Made by a program: the position numbers and the translations under genes
Shown here: positions 9,807 through 18,488 of the stretch, in pieces
How positions within the stretch are numbered: the stretch's first letter is position 1
Layout: every line of letters begins with the position of its first letter
Assembly (NCBI GenBank): GCA_963743035.1
Contig: CAVUOB010000018.1
Span: forward strand, 1-64,000
DNA from: PALSA-911 sp963743035
GTDB lineage: Bacteria; Pseudomonadota; Alphaproteobacteria; Acetobacterales; Acetobacteraceae
Direction of reading: 5' to 3'
DNA length: 64,000 bases
Notes under the pieces: model-generated
Told to the model about the DNA's origin: nothing
The model's input: the letters and a program-made list of their open reading frames with translations, nothing else
Databases searched by the model: none

Positions 9807-9877
9807 ATGCTGAAATTCCCGGATCAGGCCCGAGTGTATAACCCGGCGGCGGTGCCTGCGTTAAGACCCGGTAATCG

Positions 9878-10834
9878 TCAGGAGTTCCCGATCAGGATCC
9901 CGGTCGCGAACACCAGCGCGCCGCCGAACATCACCTGCATCGCGGCGGAGAAGGGCGGCGTGTCCATGTAGCGCCACCGAACCCAGCTGATCACCGCCAG
10001 TTCCACGATCACCACCGCGAAGGCGATCGTGGTGGCGGTCCAGAAATTCGGGATCAGGAAGGGCAGGGTGTGGCCGATGCCGCCCAAGGTGGTCATCAGC
10101 CCGCACACCACGCCGCGGATCCACGGCGAGCCGCGCCCGGTCAGGCTGCCATTGTCCGACAGCGCCTCGGCAAAGCCCATCGAGATGCCGGCGCCGATCG
10201 AGGCGGCCAGGCCGACCAGGAACGCGTCCCAGGACCGCCCGGTGGCGAAGGCGGCCGCGAACAGCGGCGCGAGGGTGGAGACCGAGCCATCCATCAGCCC
10301 GGCCAGGCCGGGCTGGATGACGCGCAGCACGAACATCCGCCGCGCCGCCTCGTCCTCCGCCTCGCGCACGGATTTCGGCACGTTCTGCGCCATCAGCCGG
10401 TCGGCGATGTGCTCGTGCGCCATCTCCGCCTCCGCGAGGTCGCCGAGCAGCTTTCGAATCGACGCATCGGTGCTGCGCTCGGCGGCGAGGTGGTAGAAGC
10501 GCCGGGTTTCCAGCTCCATCGTCTGCGCCAGGTTGCGCACGGTTTCGAGGCCGAGCGGGCGGATCTGCCAGACCGGCTTGCGCGAGATGAAGCCGCGCAC
10601 GTCCTGGCGGCGGATCAGCGGAACATGCTCGCCGAACTTCTCCCGGTAGAGGTCGAGCAGCCGGCGGCGATGCTCGTTCTCCTCCGCCACCATGTCGGTG
10701 AAGACCTGGGCGGAGCCGGGATAATTCTCCCGCAGCCCCTCGGCGATGTCGGTGTAGATGCGGGCATCTTCCTCTTCATTACCTATGGCGAGGGCGAGGA
10801 TCTCCCGCTCGGTCAAATCCGAGAAATTGCGCAT
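9878..10834 (-). CDS. mbfA: Membrane-bound ferritin MbfA (erythrin-VIT1 iron exporter)
   Basis: Two-domain iron exporter: an N-terminal ferritin-like diiron (erythrin) domain in the cytoplasm and a C-terminal CCC1/VIT1 transport domain in the membrane. In related alphaproteobacteria MbfA exports iron and protects against iron and peroxide stress under Irr control. Seen: Glu/His diiron ligands in IGNEEEDARIY, MVAEENEHRRRLLD, MELETRRFYHLAAE and AEAEMAHEHIADRLM (residues about 18-145). These are followed by QPGLAGLMDGSVSTLAPLFA, GAGISMGFAEALSDNG and about four more hydrophobic helices to residue 318. The frame is intact with ATG at 10834. The gene diverges from the 11005 operon over about 170 bases. 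I looked for an iron-control-element (TTTAGAA/TTCTAAA) there and did not find a clear one. Confidence 0.92.
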   Translation of the reverse strand: MRNFSDLTEREILALAIGNEEEDARIYTDIAEGLRENYPGSAQVFTDMVAEENEHRRRLLDLYREKFGEHVPLIRRQDVRGFISRKPVWQIRPLGLETVRNLAQTMELETRRFYHLAAERSTDASIRKLLGDLAEAEMAHEHIADRLMAQNVPKSVREAEDEAARRMFVLRVIQPGLAGLMDGSVSTLAPLFAAAFATGRSWDAFLVGLAASIGAGISMGFAEALSDNGSLTGRGSPWIRGVVCGLMTTLGGIGHTLPFLIPNFWTATTIAFAVVIVELAVISWVRWRYMDTPPFSAAMQVMFGGALVFATGILIGNS

Positions 10835-11004
10835 GGCCGGCTATGTGTTGGCTGGCCGGAAAAAGGTCAAGTCACAAACGCAATGATGCGAGTGCTTCGC
10901 GATTGCGCCTGCTTCCGGATGCGACGACACGGCCGCTCTGGCGCGAGCCCGGCAATGCGTGGTTGACTCGAGCCCGACAGAGAGAAGCTAAGGAGGGGTC
11001 CAAG

Positions 11005-11979
11005 ATGAAGGCGATGGTCTGCGAGGCGTTCGGCGGGCCCGAGGTGCTGGTGCAACGGGAGCTGCCCGATCCGCCGCCGCCGGCAGCCGGTGAGGTACAG
11101 ATCCGCATCGCCGCGCGCGGCGTGCAGTATGTGGACGTGCTGCAGCTGGCCGGCAAATACCAGACCCGGCCCGAACCGCCGTTCATCCCCGGCAGCGAGG
11201 CGGCCGGCGAGGTGATCGCCGTCGGTCCGGACGTGACGCGCTTCAAGCCGGGCGACCTGGTCATGAGCCGGCATGGCACCGGCGCCTTCGCCGAGATCGC
11301 CAACGCCCGCGTCGGCGCCTGCGATTTCGTGCCCAGGGGGATGGACCTGGAGCAGGCCGGGGTGTTCCGCTCCGGTTTCGGCACCGCCTATCACGCGCTG
11401 CTGCAGCGCGGGCGGATGGTGGCGGGCGAATGGGTGCTGGTGCACGGCGCCGCCGGCGGCATCGGCATCGCCGCCATCCAGATCGCCAAACTGTTCGGCG
11501 CCCGCGTGATCGCCACCGCCAGCAGCGAGGCGAAGCGCGCCGCCTGCCTGGAAGAAGGCGCGGACCATGTGCTGGACTACCGCGCCGGCTTCATCGACGA
11601 GGTGAAGCAGCTGACCGGCGGGCGCGGCGCGGACATCGTCTACGACCCGATCGGCGACAAGGTCAGCGAGGACAGCCTGCGCTGCCTGGCCTGGGGCGGG
11701 CGGCTGCTGATCCTGGGCTTCCTCGGCGGCGGCCCGGCGACGATCAAGAGCAACTATCTGCTGATCAAGGGGATCGAGGCGGTGGGCGTGTACATGGGCG
11801 GTTTCCAGCAGAACGAAAAGGAGCTGTACGACGCCAACAACCGCACGCTGGACGAGCTGGCCGGGGAGGGCAAGCTGCATGTGCGCATCTCCCACCGCCT
11901 GCCGCTCGCGCGCGCGCGCGACGCCCTGCAGGCGGTGATGAACCGCGAGGTCATCGGCAAGGCGGTGCTGGTCGGATGA
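11005..11979 (+). CDS. NADPH:quinone oxidoreductase family protein (zinc-less MDR)
   Basis: Medium-chain dehydrogenase/reductase of the quinone-reductase/enoyl-reductase branch; likely reduces quinones or enoyl-type substrates with NADPH. Seen: 324 residues starting MKAMVCEAFGGPEVL, substrate-domain GSEAAGEVIAVGPDV, AFAEIANA, then the nucleotide-binding block VLVHGAAGGIGIAAIQIAKL and GADHVLDY, and C-terminal GKAVLVG. The zinc-binding cysteines of alcohol dehydrogenases are absent. ATG at 11005 is preceded by an excellent AAGGAGG Shine-Dalgarno at 10990-10996. Its stop overlaps the next start (ATGA at 11976-11979), so it heads a five-gene CoA/thiolase unit that ends at 15845. Confidence 0.9.
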   Translation: MKAMVCEAFGGPEVLVQRELPDPPPPAAGEVQIRIAARGVQYVDVLQLAGKYQTRPEPPFIPGSEAAGEVIAVGPDVTRFKPGDLVMSRHGTGAFAEIANARVGACDFVPRGMDLEQAGVFRSGFGTAYHALLQRGRMVAGEWVLVHGAAGGIGIAAIQIAKLFGARVIATASSEAKRAACLEEGADHVLDYRAGFIDEVKQLTGGRGADIVYDPIGDKVSEDSLRCLAWGGRLLILGFLGGGPATIKSNYLLIKGIEAVGVYMGGFQQNEKELYDANNRTLDELAGEGKLHVRISHRLPLARARDALQAVMNREVIGKAVLVG

Positions 11980-12944
11980 TCAAGCTCATAACGCATGAAA
12001 CCTTCATCCCCTCCGCATTGCCGGGCGTCTCCATCTATGTCCGCAACAAGCATCCGGCGGGGATGACCTATTTCACCCCCGGGCGCACGGTGCTGTTCGT
12101 GCATGGCGCCACCTATCCGGCGGAAACCTCGTTCGACCTGCGGCTGGATGGTTTCAGCTGGATGGAATACATCGCCCGCCGCGGCTTCGACGTCTATCTG
12201 CTGGACGTGCGCGGCTACGGCCGCTCCACCCGCCCGGCGGCCATGGACGCGCCGGCCAAGGCCAATCCGCCCTTCGCCGACACCGCGGATGCGCGCGCCG
12301 ATGTCGATGCCGTGGTCGAGCACATCAGGCGCGACCGGGGGCTGGATAAGCTTTGCCTGATCGGCTGGTCCTGGGGCTGCGCGACCATGGCCAGCTATGC
12401 CGCCGAACACCCGGAGAAGGTCGAGCGCCTGGTGCTGTTCGCGCCGGGCTGGGTGCGGGAAGGACCGTCGGCCGCCGATCCCGGCGGCAAGCTCGGTGCC
12501 TGGCGCGGCGTCACGCGCGCGGCCGCGCGCACCCGCTGGCTGAACGGCGTGCCGGAGGACAAGCGCGAGGGCCTGATCCCGCCCGGCTGGTTCGACGCCT
12601 GGGCGGATGCGACCTTCGCCACCGACCCCGCGGGCGCGGCCATGAAACCGCCGGTGCTGCGCGCGCCGAACGGCGTGGTGAAGGACGGGCGGGAGTACTG
12701 GACCAAGGGCAAGCCGCTCTACGATCCGGCGGGGATCACCGCGCCGACGATGATTGCGGTCGGCGAATGGGACCAGGACACGCCGCCGGCGATGGGCCTG
12801 GCGCTGTTCTCCGGGCTGGCGAACGCGCCGGAAAAACGCTTCGCGCTGCTCGGCGAGGCCACGCACAGCGCGCTGATGGAGCGGAACCGCATGTCGCTGT
12901 TCGAGCAGGTGCAATTGTTTCTCGAAGGCAGCCTGGCGGGCTAG
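11976..12944 (+). CDS. Alpha/beta hydrolase
   Basis: Cytosolic alpha/beta-fold hydrolase of 322 residues, substrate unknown. Seen: VLFVHGATYPAETSFDL (oxyanion region), DVYLLDVRGYGRSTRP, nucleophile elbow LIGWSWGCATMASYAAEHP (Ser in GWSWG), acid region MIAVGEWDQDTPP and the catalytic histidine in LLGEATHSALMERN. The start codon overlaps the preceding stop by four bases. Placement with a DUF35 protein, a thiolase and a CoA transferase suggests it hydrolyses an ester, lactone or thioester intermediate of a CoA-dependent degradation route; that is inference from context only. Confidence 0.9.
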   Translation: MIKLITHETFIPSALPGVSIYVRNKHPAGMTYFTPGRTVLFVHGATYPAETSFDLRLDGFSWMEYIARRGFDVYLLDVRGYGRSTRPAAMDAPAKANPPFADTADARADVDAVVEHIRRDRGLDKLCLIGWSWGCATMASYAAEHPEKVERLVLFAPGWVREGPSAADPGGKLGAWRGVTRAAARTRWLNGVPEDKREGLIPPGWFDAWADATFATDPAGAAMKPPVLRAPNGVVKDGREYWTKGKPLYDPAGITAPTMIAVGEWDQDTPPAMGLALFSGLANAPEKRFALLGEATHSALMERNRMSLFEQVQLFLEGSLAG

Positions 12945-13003
12945 ACCGTAGCAGCCGGGGCGTCCAAGATCGCGCCAACCGAGTCCGAAGGGAGAGATGT
13001 ACC

Positions 13004-13414
13004 ATGCTTGAACCAGGCCGCGCGAAACCGGTGCCGACGCCGGAGACCCAGCATTTCTGGGACGGCGCCAAAGCGGGGGAACTGCTGCTGCAGCGCTGCG
13101 ACGAATGCGCCAAGATCTATTTCCCGCCGCGGCCATTCTGCCCCGGCTGCGCCTCGCGCAGCGTCTCCACGCTGAGGGCGTCCGGCCGCGCGAAGCTGTA
13201 CAGCTACGTCATCCATCACCGCAAGGTGCCCGGCTTCACGCCGCCCTACGCCATCGCCGTGGTGGAGCTGGACGAGGGCCCGCGCATGATGACCAACATC
13301 ATCGACTGCCCGCAGACGCCGGAAGCGCTCGAACTCGACATGAAGCTCGAGGTCGCCTTCGTCCCCATGGACGAAAGCATCACGCTGCCGCTCTTCCGCC
13401 CGGCTAAAGGATAA
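13004..13414 (+). CDS. DUF35 OB-fold/zinc-ribbon protein (thiolase partner)
   Basis: Small acyl-CoA-associated protein (136 residues) with an N-terminal rubredoxin-like zinc ribbon and a C-terminal OB fold. Seen: four cysteines in RCDECAKIYFPPRPFCPGC (residues about 31-49), then YSYVIHHRKVPGFTPPYAIA and a VELDEGPRMMTNI core. Proteins of this family (for example ChsH2) pair with thiolase-like enzymes and bind acyl-CoA. The thiolase gene begins four bases after its stop, fully in line with that. A GGGAGA Shine-Dalgarno sits 8-14 bases before the ATG at 13004. A second DUF35-thiolase pair lies at 41.8-43.4 kb. Confidence 0.9.
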   Translation: MLEPGRAKPVPTPETQHFWDGAKAGELLLQRCDECAKIYFPPRPFCPGCASRSVSTLRASGRAKLYSYVIHHRKVPGFTPPYAIAVVELDEGPRMMTNIIDCPQTPEALELDMKLEVAFVPMDESITLPLFRPAKG

Positions 13415-13418
13415 GAAG

Positions 13419-14561
13419 ATGAAACAGAAAGCGGTCGCCGTCGTCGGCGCGTCCGAAACCACCAAGCTCGGCGTCGTGCCGGACATGTCGCAGATCCAGC
13501 TGCACGCGGACGCGGCGCTGAATGCGATGAAGGATGCCGGCCTGAAGCCGAAGGATATCGACGGCATCGCCACCGCCGGGGAAACCCCGCAGCAGCTGGC
13601 GCAATATCTCGGCATCACCCCCACCTACGTCGACGGCACCTCCGTCGGCGGCTGTTCGTTCATGATCCATGTGCGCCACGCCGCCGCCGCGATCCAGTCG
13701 GGGCTCGCCAAGACCATCCTGATCACGCATGGCGAAAGCGGGCGCTCCGGCATCGGCCGTCCGCCGCGCTCGGTGCCGCCGGACAGCCTGAACGGGCAGT
13801 TCGAGCAGCCCTTCGGCCCGATGGGACCGCCCAGCCTGTTTCCCATCCCGGTGCTGCGCTACATGAAGACCTACGGCGTGACGCATGAGCAGATCGCGAT
13901 GGTTTCCGTCGTGCAGCGCGAATGGGCGGCACTGAACCCGCGCTCCACGTACAAGGACCCGATCACCGTCGCGGACGTGCTGAATTCCCGCATGATCGCC
14001 TATCCGTTCCGCATCCTGCAATGCTGCCTGGTGACCGATGGCGGCGGCGCGCTGATCCTGACTTCCGCCGAACGCGCCAAGGATTTCCCCAACAAGCCGG
14101 TCTATATCCTCGGCACCGGCGAGAGCGTGGAAACCCCGATGGTCAGCCAGATGGAGGATTTCACTTCCTCGCGCGCCTTCCGCGTGGCCGGCCCGACCGC
14201 GTTCAAGGAAGCCGGCATCACCCACAAGGACGTCGATCACCTGATGATCTACGACGCCTTCGCGCATCTGCCGCTGTACGGCCTGGAAGACCTCGGCTTC
14301 GTCGGACGCGGAGAGGCCGGTGCCTTCATCGCCGGGCGCAACACCGCGATCGGCTCCAAGTTGCCGATGAACACCAATGGCGGCGGCCTGTCCTACATGC
14401 ATTCCGGCATGTACGGCATGTACGCGCTGCAGGAGAGCGTGCGGCAGATGCGCGGCATCGCGCCGGCGCAGGTGCCGGGCGCGAAGATCTCCGTCTGCCA
14501 CGGCGTCGGCGGCATGTTCGCCGCATCCGGAACGATCATCTTCACCAACGAGGGGCCGTAA
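13419..14561 (+). CDS. Thiolase / lipid-transfer-protein-type acetyl-CoA acetyltransferase
   Basis: Thiolase-fold enzyme of the SCP-x/Ltp branch, 380 residues, probably cleaving or rearranging a CoA-linked intermediate together with the preceding DUF35 protein. Seen: AVAVVGASETTKLG, a candidate nucleophile in TSVGGCSFMIHVRHAAAAI (residues about 73-91), active-site NTNGGGLSYMHSGMYG, and the C-terminal CHGVGGMFAASG (a CxGxGG-type site). Thus both cysteine sites and the histidine region of true thiolases are present, unlike the paralogue at 42235-43416. It is co-directional with 11005-15845 and followed by a family III CoA transferase. Confidence 0.88.
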   Translation: MKQKAVAVVGASETTKLGVVPDMSQIQLHADAALNAMKDAGLKPKDIDGIATAGETPQQLAQYLGITPTYVDGTSVGGCSFMIHVRHAAAAIQSGLAKTILITHGESGRSGIGRPPRSVPPDSLNGQFEQPFGPMGPPSLFPIPVLRYMKTYGVTHEQIAMVSVVQREWAALNPRSTYKDPITVADVLNSRMIAYPFRILQCCLVTDGGGALILTSAERAKDFPNKPVYILGTGESVETPMVSQMEDFTSSRAFRVAGPTAFKEAGITHKDVDHLMIYDAFAHLPLYGLEDLGFVGRGEAGAFIAGRNTAIGSKLPMNTNGGGLSYMHSGMYGMYALQESVRQMRGIAPAQVPGAKISVCHGVGGMFAASGTIIFTNEGP

Positions 14562-14636
14562 CCACTGCCCGGCCGGCGAACCGGACGGGTTCGCCGGCGT
14601 CATGGCGGGAGGGAACGTATAAAAAGAAACCAGATC

Positions 14637-15845
14637 ATGACCGGAAGCCTGTTCAGCGACCTCAAGGTCATCGACTGCGCGAGCTTCATAGCCGCGCCCG
14701 CCGCGGCCACGATCCTGTCGGATTTCGGCGCCGACGTGATCAAGCTCGAACCTCCGGGCGAGGGCGACAGCTACCGCAACCTCTACAAGCTGCCCGGCAT
14801 GCCGGCGACCGAGCTGAACTATCCCTGGGACCTCGCCTCGCGCAACAAGCGCAGCCTCTGCCTCGACCTGAAAAGCCCCGAAGGCCACGCGGTCCTTGCC
14901 CAGCTGGCGCGCCAGGCGGATGTGTTCATCACCAACCTGCCGCTGCCCGTGCGCCGCCGGCTGAAAATCGCGTGGGAGGATCTCGGTCCGCTCAATCCGC
15001 GGCTGATCTACGCCTCCTTCACCGCCTATGGCGAAGCCGGGGAGGAAGCCGACAAGACCGGCTTCGATTCCACCGCCTACTGGGCGCGCTCGGGCCTGAT
15101 GGATTTGGTGCGCGCGGACGCCGATGCCGCGCCCGCCCGCTCGGTGCCGGGAATGGGCGACCATCCCTCGGCAATGAGCCTCTATGGCGGCATCGTCACC
15201 GCGCTCTACCGGCGGGAAAAGACCGGCCGCGGCGGCCTGGTGTCGTCCTCGCTGCTGGCCAACGGCTTGTGGGCGAACGGCTTCTTCGTCCAGGCCGCCC
15301 TCGCCGGGCTGCAGGTGCCGCCGCGCCCGAAGCGCGAGCAGGGCACCAATGCCTGCACCGCCATCTACCGCTGCGCCGACGGGCGCTGGTTTAACCTGGT
15401 GTTGCTGAACGAGGCACGGCAATTCGCCCCCCTGCTGGCCGTGCTCGGCCGGGACGAACTCGCCGCCGATCCCCGCTTCGCCACGACGGAGGCACGCCGC
15501 GCCAACGCGCCGGCGCTGATCGCCATCCTGGACGCGGCCTTCGCCGCGGAGCCGCTTTCGCACTGGCGCGCCGTGCTCGATGCCGCCGGCATCACCTTCG
15601 GCATAATCGGCACGCTCGACGACATCGCCGCGGACGAGCAGATGCGTGCCGCCGAAGCCCTGGTACCCTTCGCGGATGAAACCCAACTCACGGTCAACAG
15701 CCCGTTCTTCCTGGACGGCGAGGCCAAAACCCCGCCCCGCCGCGCCCCGAACCTCGGTGAACACAGCGAAGCCGTGCTGCGCGAAGCCGGCTATTCGGAC
15801 CCCGACATCACCCGCCTGCGCCAACTCGGCGTGCTGGCCGGATAG
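14637..15845 (+). CDS. Family III CoA transferase (CaiB/BaiF)
   Basis: Transfers CoA between carboxylic acids, here presumably activating the substrate or product of the adjacent thiolase module. Seen: 402 residues beginning MTGSLFSDLKVIDCASFIAAPAAATILSDFGADVIKLEPP, a textbook family III N-terminus. The aspartate nucleophile region follows at about residue 165 (YWARSGLMDLVRADADAAP), then GGIVTALYRREKTGRGG and VPFADETQLTVNSPFFLDGE. The frame is intact. The stop TAG (15843-15845) overlaps the AGCAAGG end of a composite palindromic element that separates it from the convergent MFS gene. Confidence 0.92.
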   Translation: MTGSLFSDLKVIDCASFIAAPAAATILSDFGADVIKLEPPGEGDSYRNLYKLPGMPATELNYPWDLASRNKRSLCLDLKSPEGHAVLAQLARQADVFITNLPLPVRRRLKIAWEDLGPLNPRLIYASFTAYGEAGEEADKTGFDSTAYWARSGLMDLVRADADAAPARSVPGMGDHPSAMSLYGGIVTALYRREKTGRGGLVSSSLLANGLWANGFFVQAALAGLQVPPRPKREQGTNACTAIYRCADGRWFNLVLLNEARQFAPLLAVLGRDELAADPRFATTEARRANAPALIAILDAAFAAEPLSHWRAVLDAAGITFGIIGTLDDIAADEQMRAAEALVPFADETQLTVNSPFFLDGEAKTPPRRAPNLGEHSEAVLREAGYSDPDITRLRQLGVLAG

Positions 15846-16094
15846 CAAGGAAGATCGGGGCTCCGCCCCGAACCCCGGCAGGGCTCTGCCCTGCACCCGC
15901 CAAGGGACAGTCGTCCCTTGGATCCCTCTGACTGGTTTGCCTTGAAGGGGCCACGACGAAGCCGATCAACGGCTACGTCGATTTGGCCCCTTCAAGGCAA
16001 ACCAGACGGAAAGGGGTCAAGGGGATGACCATCCCCTTGCGGGGTGGAGGGGCAGCGCCCCTCCTGGGGTTTGGGGCAAAGCCCCAACCTTGCT
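15844..16094. repeat. Composite palindromic intergenic element, copy A (full)
   Basis: A 251-base element bounded by AGCAAGG (15844-15850) and CCTTGCT (16088-16094). Left arm: hairpins GGGGCTCCGCCCC, CAGGGCTCTGCCCTG and CAAGGGACAGTCGTCCCTTG. Centre: a perfect 21-base inverted repeat (15933-15953 with 15984-16004) around an inner CGACG...CGTCG hairpin. Right arm mirrors the left with CAAGGGGATGACCATCCCCTTG-type, GAGGGGCAGCGCCCCTC and GGGGCAAAGCCCC hairpins. It fills the gap between two convergent genes and starts within the upstream stop codon. It is homologous to 53632-53878 in the opposite orientation. Confidence 0.9.
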
Positions 16095-16097
16095 TCG

Positions 16098-17423
16098 CTA
16101 CCGGGCCAGCCCCGGCACGCGGGCCCAGGGGCGGAGGCGGCGGTGGAGCAGGAAGGCCGGCACGGACAGTAGTGTGATCACGGCGGCCGCGAACAGCGCG
16201 CCTTCCGCGCCGCCATACAGGTCCGCGGCGCGGCCGCAGATTGTCGGCACGATCGTGCCACCGACGTAATACGTGGTGTAGAACAGCGACATGCCCACGG
16301 CGCGGTTCTCCGGCCGCGCCGACAGCGTGCCCGCGGCCATGATGACGCTCGGGTGGATTGAGCCGATCACGCCGATCAGCAGCGCGCAGAGGATGGGCCA
16401 GCCCACCACGCCGATGGCGGCCAGGCCGAATGCCAGGGTCAGCGTGCCGATGAGGAACAGCCGCAGATGGCCCAGCCGCATGGCGAAGCCGCCGCCGAAC
16501 AGGATCGCCGGCACATTGCCCCAGGTGGCGATGGTGACCACCAGCGCGATCAGTCCCGGGCTGTCGCCGCGATGGGTCAGCAATGCCGGCGTATAGGCCA
16601 GGAAGCTGGCATAGGGCGCGGTGTAGAAGGTCCAGATCAGCCCGCCGATCACCACCATCACGCATTCCCGCCCGCCGGGGAACGAGAAGGACCGCGGCAC
16701 CGGGCGGGCGAAGGGGGAGGGCCGGTAGGCGGCGATGAACCAGGAAGCGGCCAGCGCCGCCAGGCCGGCGCCGAACAGCATGGCGGAATGCCAGCCGAAT
16801 GCATGGGTCAACGGCGGGGCGATCAGCTGTGCCATGCCCACGCCGATCGGGAATGCGGCGACGGAAATGCCCAGCCCGAGCATCAATTGCCGCCCCTGGC
16901 ACCAATCGGCGATCATCTTGCCCTGCAGCACGATCATCGCCACCGAACCGACGCCGGACAGGCAGCGGCCCAGGAAGATCGCCCGGGTGGCACCGAACAC
17001 CCCGCCGATATCGGCCGAGGCCAGCGCCCCCGCCGCCATCAGACTGAGGCCGATGCCGACCACCAGGTGCTCGCCGAAGCGCCGGCCGAGCAGGCCCAGC
17101 GGCAGGGCGGCGAAGATGCCCAGCAGCATGTACGCCCCGACCAGTGTGCCGAGCTGGGTGTAGTCGATGCCGAACTGCGCGATCAGCTCGGGGCCGATGC
17201 TGCCCACGGACTGGAACTGATAGCCGAACGCAATGCGCGACAGGCCGATCGAGAACAGGATCAGCCACCGCCGAACGCCATCCGATGCCAGCAAACCCGT
17301 AATAGCCCGTTCCCCCGCCTGGCGCCCGTCCGGACCGGCGGTTCGCCATTCCTGATCCTGGTCCGCCGAGCCTAGCCCAGCGTACAGCAGGTGGCTATCG
17401 ATCCAGCTTCCCATCTGGCGCAA
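16098..17423 (-). CDS. MFS transporter
   Basis: Major facilitator superfamily permease with about twelve membrane helices; substrate unknown. Seen: hydrophobic segments from WLILFSIGLSRIAFGYQFQS onward, the loop 2-3 motif GLLGRRFGE (variant of the MFS GxLaDrxGrr signature), GRCLSGVGSVAMIV, and a helix 7-12 half beginning ECVMVVIGGLIWTFYTAPYASF and ending LLSVPAFLLHRRLRPW. The long hydrophilic N-terminus before residue about 50 is unusual, and a downstream start near 17300 is possible. It diverges from hslO and converges on the CoA transferase across element copy A. Confidence 0.87.
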   Translation of the reverse strand: MRQMGSWIDSHLLYAGLGSADQDQEWRTAGPDGRQAGERAITGLLASDGVRRWLILFSIGLSRIAFGYQFQSVGSIGPELIAQFGIDYTQLGTLVGAYMLLGIFAALPLGLLGRRFGEHLVVGIGLSLMAAGALASADIGGVFGATRAIFLGRCLSGVGSVAMIVLQGKMIADWCQGRQLMLGLGISVAAFPIGVGMAQLIAPPLTHAFGWHSAMLFGAGLAALAASWFIAAYRPSPFARPVPRSFSFPGGRECVMVVIGGLIWTFYTAPYASFLAYTPALLTHRGDSPGLIALVVTIATWGNVPAILFGGGFAMRLGHLRLFLIGTLTLAFGLAAIGVVGWPILCALLIGVIGSIHPSVIMAAGTLSARPENRAVGMSLFYTTYYVGGTIVPTICGRAADLYGGAEGALFAAAVITLLSVPAFLLHRRLRPWARVPGLAR

Positions 17424-17504
17424 CCCTGCCGGCTTTCGTTCTGCTGTCCCCTGCGTTGCTTCGTGCCGCGGGGCATTCCTATGTCACCCGGGCCGTCCTA
17501 TCTT

Positions 17505-18488
17505 ATGGCGATGTCCGACACGCCCGCCTTTCTCGACAAAGACCGTCCTCCTGTCCCCCACATCGTGGTGCCGCGCGGCGTAACGCCCTTCTTTCTGCCA
17601 GGGCGTCCGGTGCGCGGGCGCCTGGTGCGGCTCGGCACGCTGGCCGATTCCCTGCTGACCCGTCACGACAGCCCGCCGCAGGTGACCCGCCTGGCCGGCC
17701 AGGCGCTGGCGCTGGTGGCCGGCTTGGCCTCGGGGCTGAAGTTCCAGGGCTCGTTCAGCCTGCATGCCAAGGGTGACGGCCCGGTGCCGATGCTGCTGGC
17801 CGACTGCACCGATACCGGGGAGCTGCGCGGCTACACGCGGGTGGATGCCGACCGGCTGAACGGCTTGCTGGAGGCCGACCCCTCGCCGGCCGCCGACGCG
17901 CTGCTCGGCGGCGGCTACCTCGCCTTCAGCGTCGACCAGGGCCCGGACCGGGAGCGCCATCAGGGCATCGTCGCGATCGAGGGCGGCAGCCTGGCCGAAA
18001 TGGCGCTGCATTATTTCGAGACCTCCGAGCAGTTGCGCTGCCTCGTGCATCTCGCCTGTGCGCCGACCGAGGCCGGCTGGCGCGCCGGGGCGCTGATCCT
18101 GGAACGGGTCGCCGGCGATGGCGGGATCGACCCCACCATCGATGCGGAGGAACACGAGGAAAGCTGGCGCACCGCGCTGGTCCTGGCCGGCACGCTCAGC
18201 GATGACGAATTGCTGGACGATGACCTGCCGCCGGACCGGCTGCTGTACCGGCTGTTCCACTCCGAGGGCGTGGCGACCGACCGGTCCCGCGCGCTGTCCT
18301 ATGGCTGCCGCTGCTCGCGCGCCAAGCTGTCGGGCATACTGGAGACCTTTCCGACCGGCGATCTCGACCACATGGCCGTGGACGGCGACATTGTCATGAC
18401 CTGCGAGTTCTGCAACTACGATTTCCGCTTTCCTCGCCAGGATGTGCGCGGCAAACAGGGAACCGGAATCGTGGAGGGCGGAGCGTGA
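17505..18488 (+). CDS. hslO: Hsp33 redox-regulated chaperone
   Basis: Holdase chaperone activated by oxidative disulfide formation. Seen: N-terminal substrate domain with RGRLVRLGTLADSLLTRHD and LKFQGSFSLHAKGDGPV. The C-terminal redox zinc switch has all four cysteines, as CRC (in SYGCRCSRAKLSGIL) and CEFC (in MTCEFCNYDF). Length about 327 residues, slightly long for the family. Two candidate ATGs (17505 and 17511) differ by two codons; the frame stays open further upstream but without homology. Its stop overlaps the start of the following lipoprotein gene (GTGA), so the two are co-translated. Confidence 0.93.
   Translation: MAMSDTPAFLDKDRPPVPHIVVPRGVTPFFLPGRPVRGRLVRLGTLADSLLTRHDSPPQVTRLAGQALALVAGLASGLKFQGSFSLHAKGDGPVPMLLADCTDTGELRGYTRVDADRLNGLLEADPSPAADALLGGGYLAFSVDQGPDRERHQGIVAIEGGSLAEMALHYFETSEQLRCLVHLACAPTEAGWRAGALILERVAGDGGIDPTIDAEEHEESWRTALVLAGTLSDDELLDDDLPPDRLLYRLFHSEGVATDRSRALSYGCRCSRAKLSGILETFPTGDLDHMAVDGDIVMTCEFCNYDFRFPRQDVRGKQGTGIVEGGA

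Noticed and set aside
13404..15896. 830-codon minus-strand open frame over the thiolase and CoA transferase genes
   Set aside because: Opposite strand of well-supported genes, with repetitive His/Arg/Gly/Ala composition and no domain motif.
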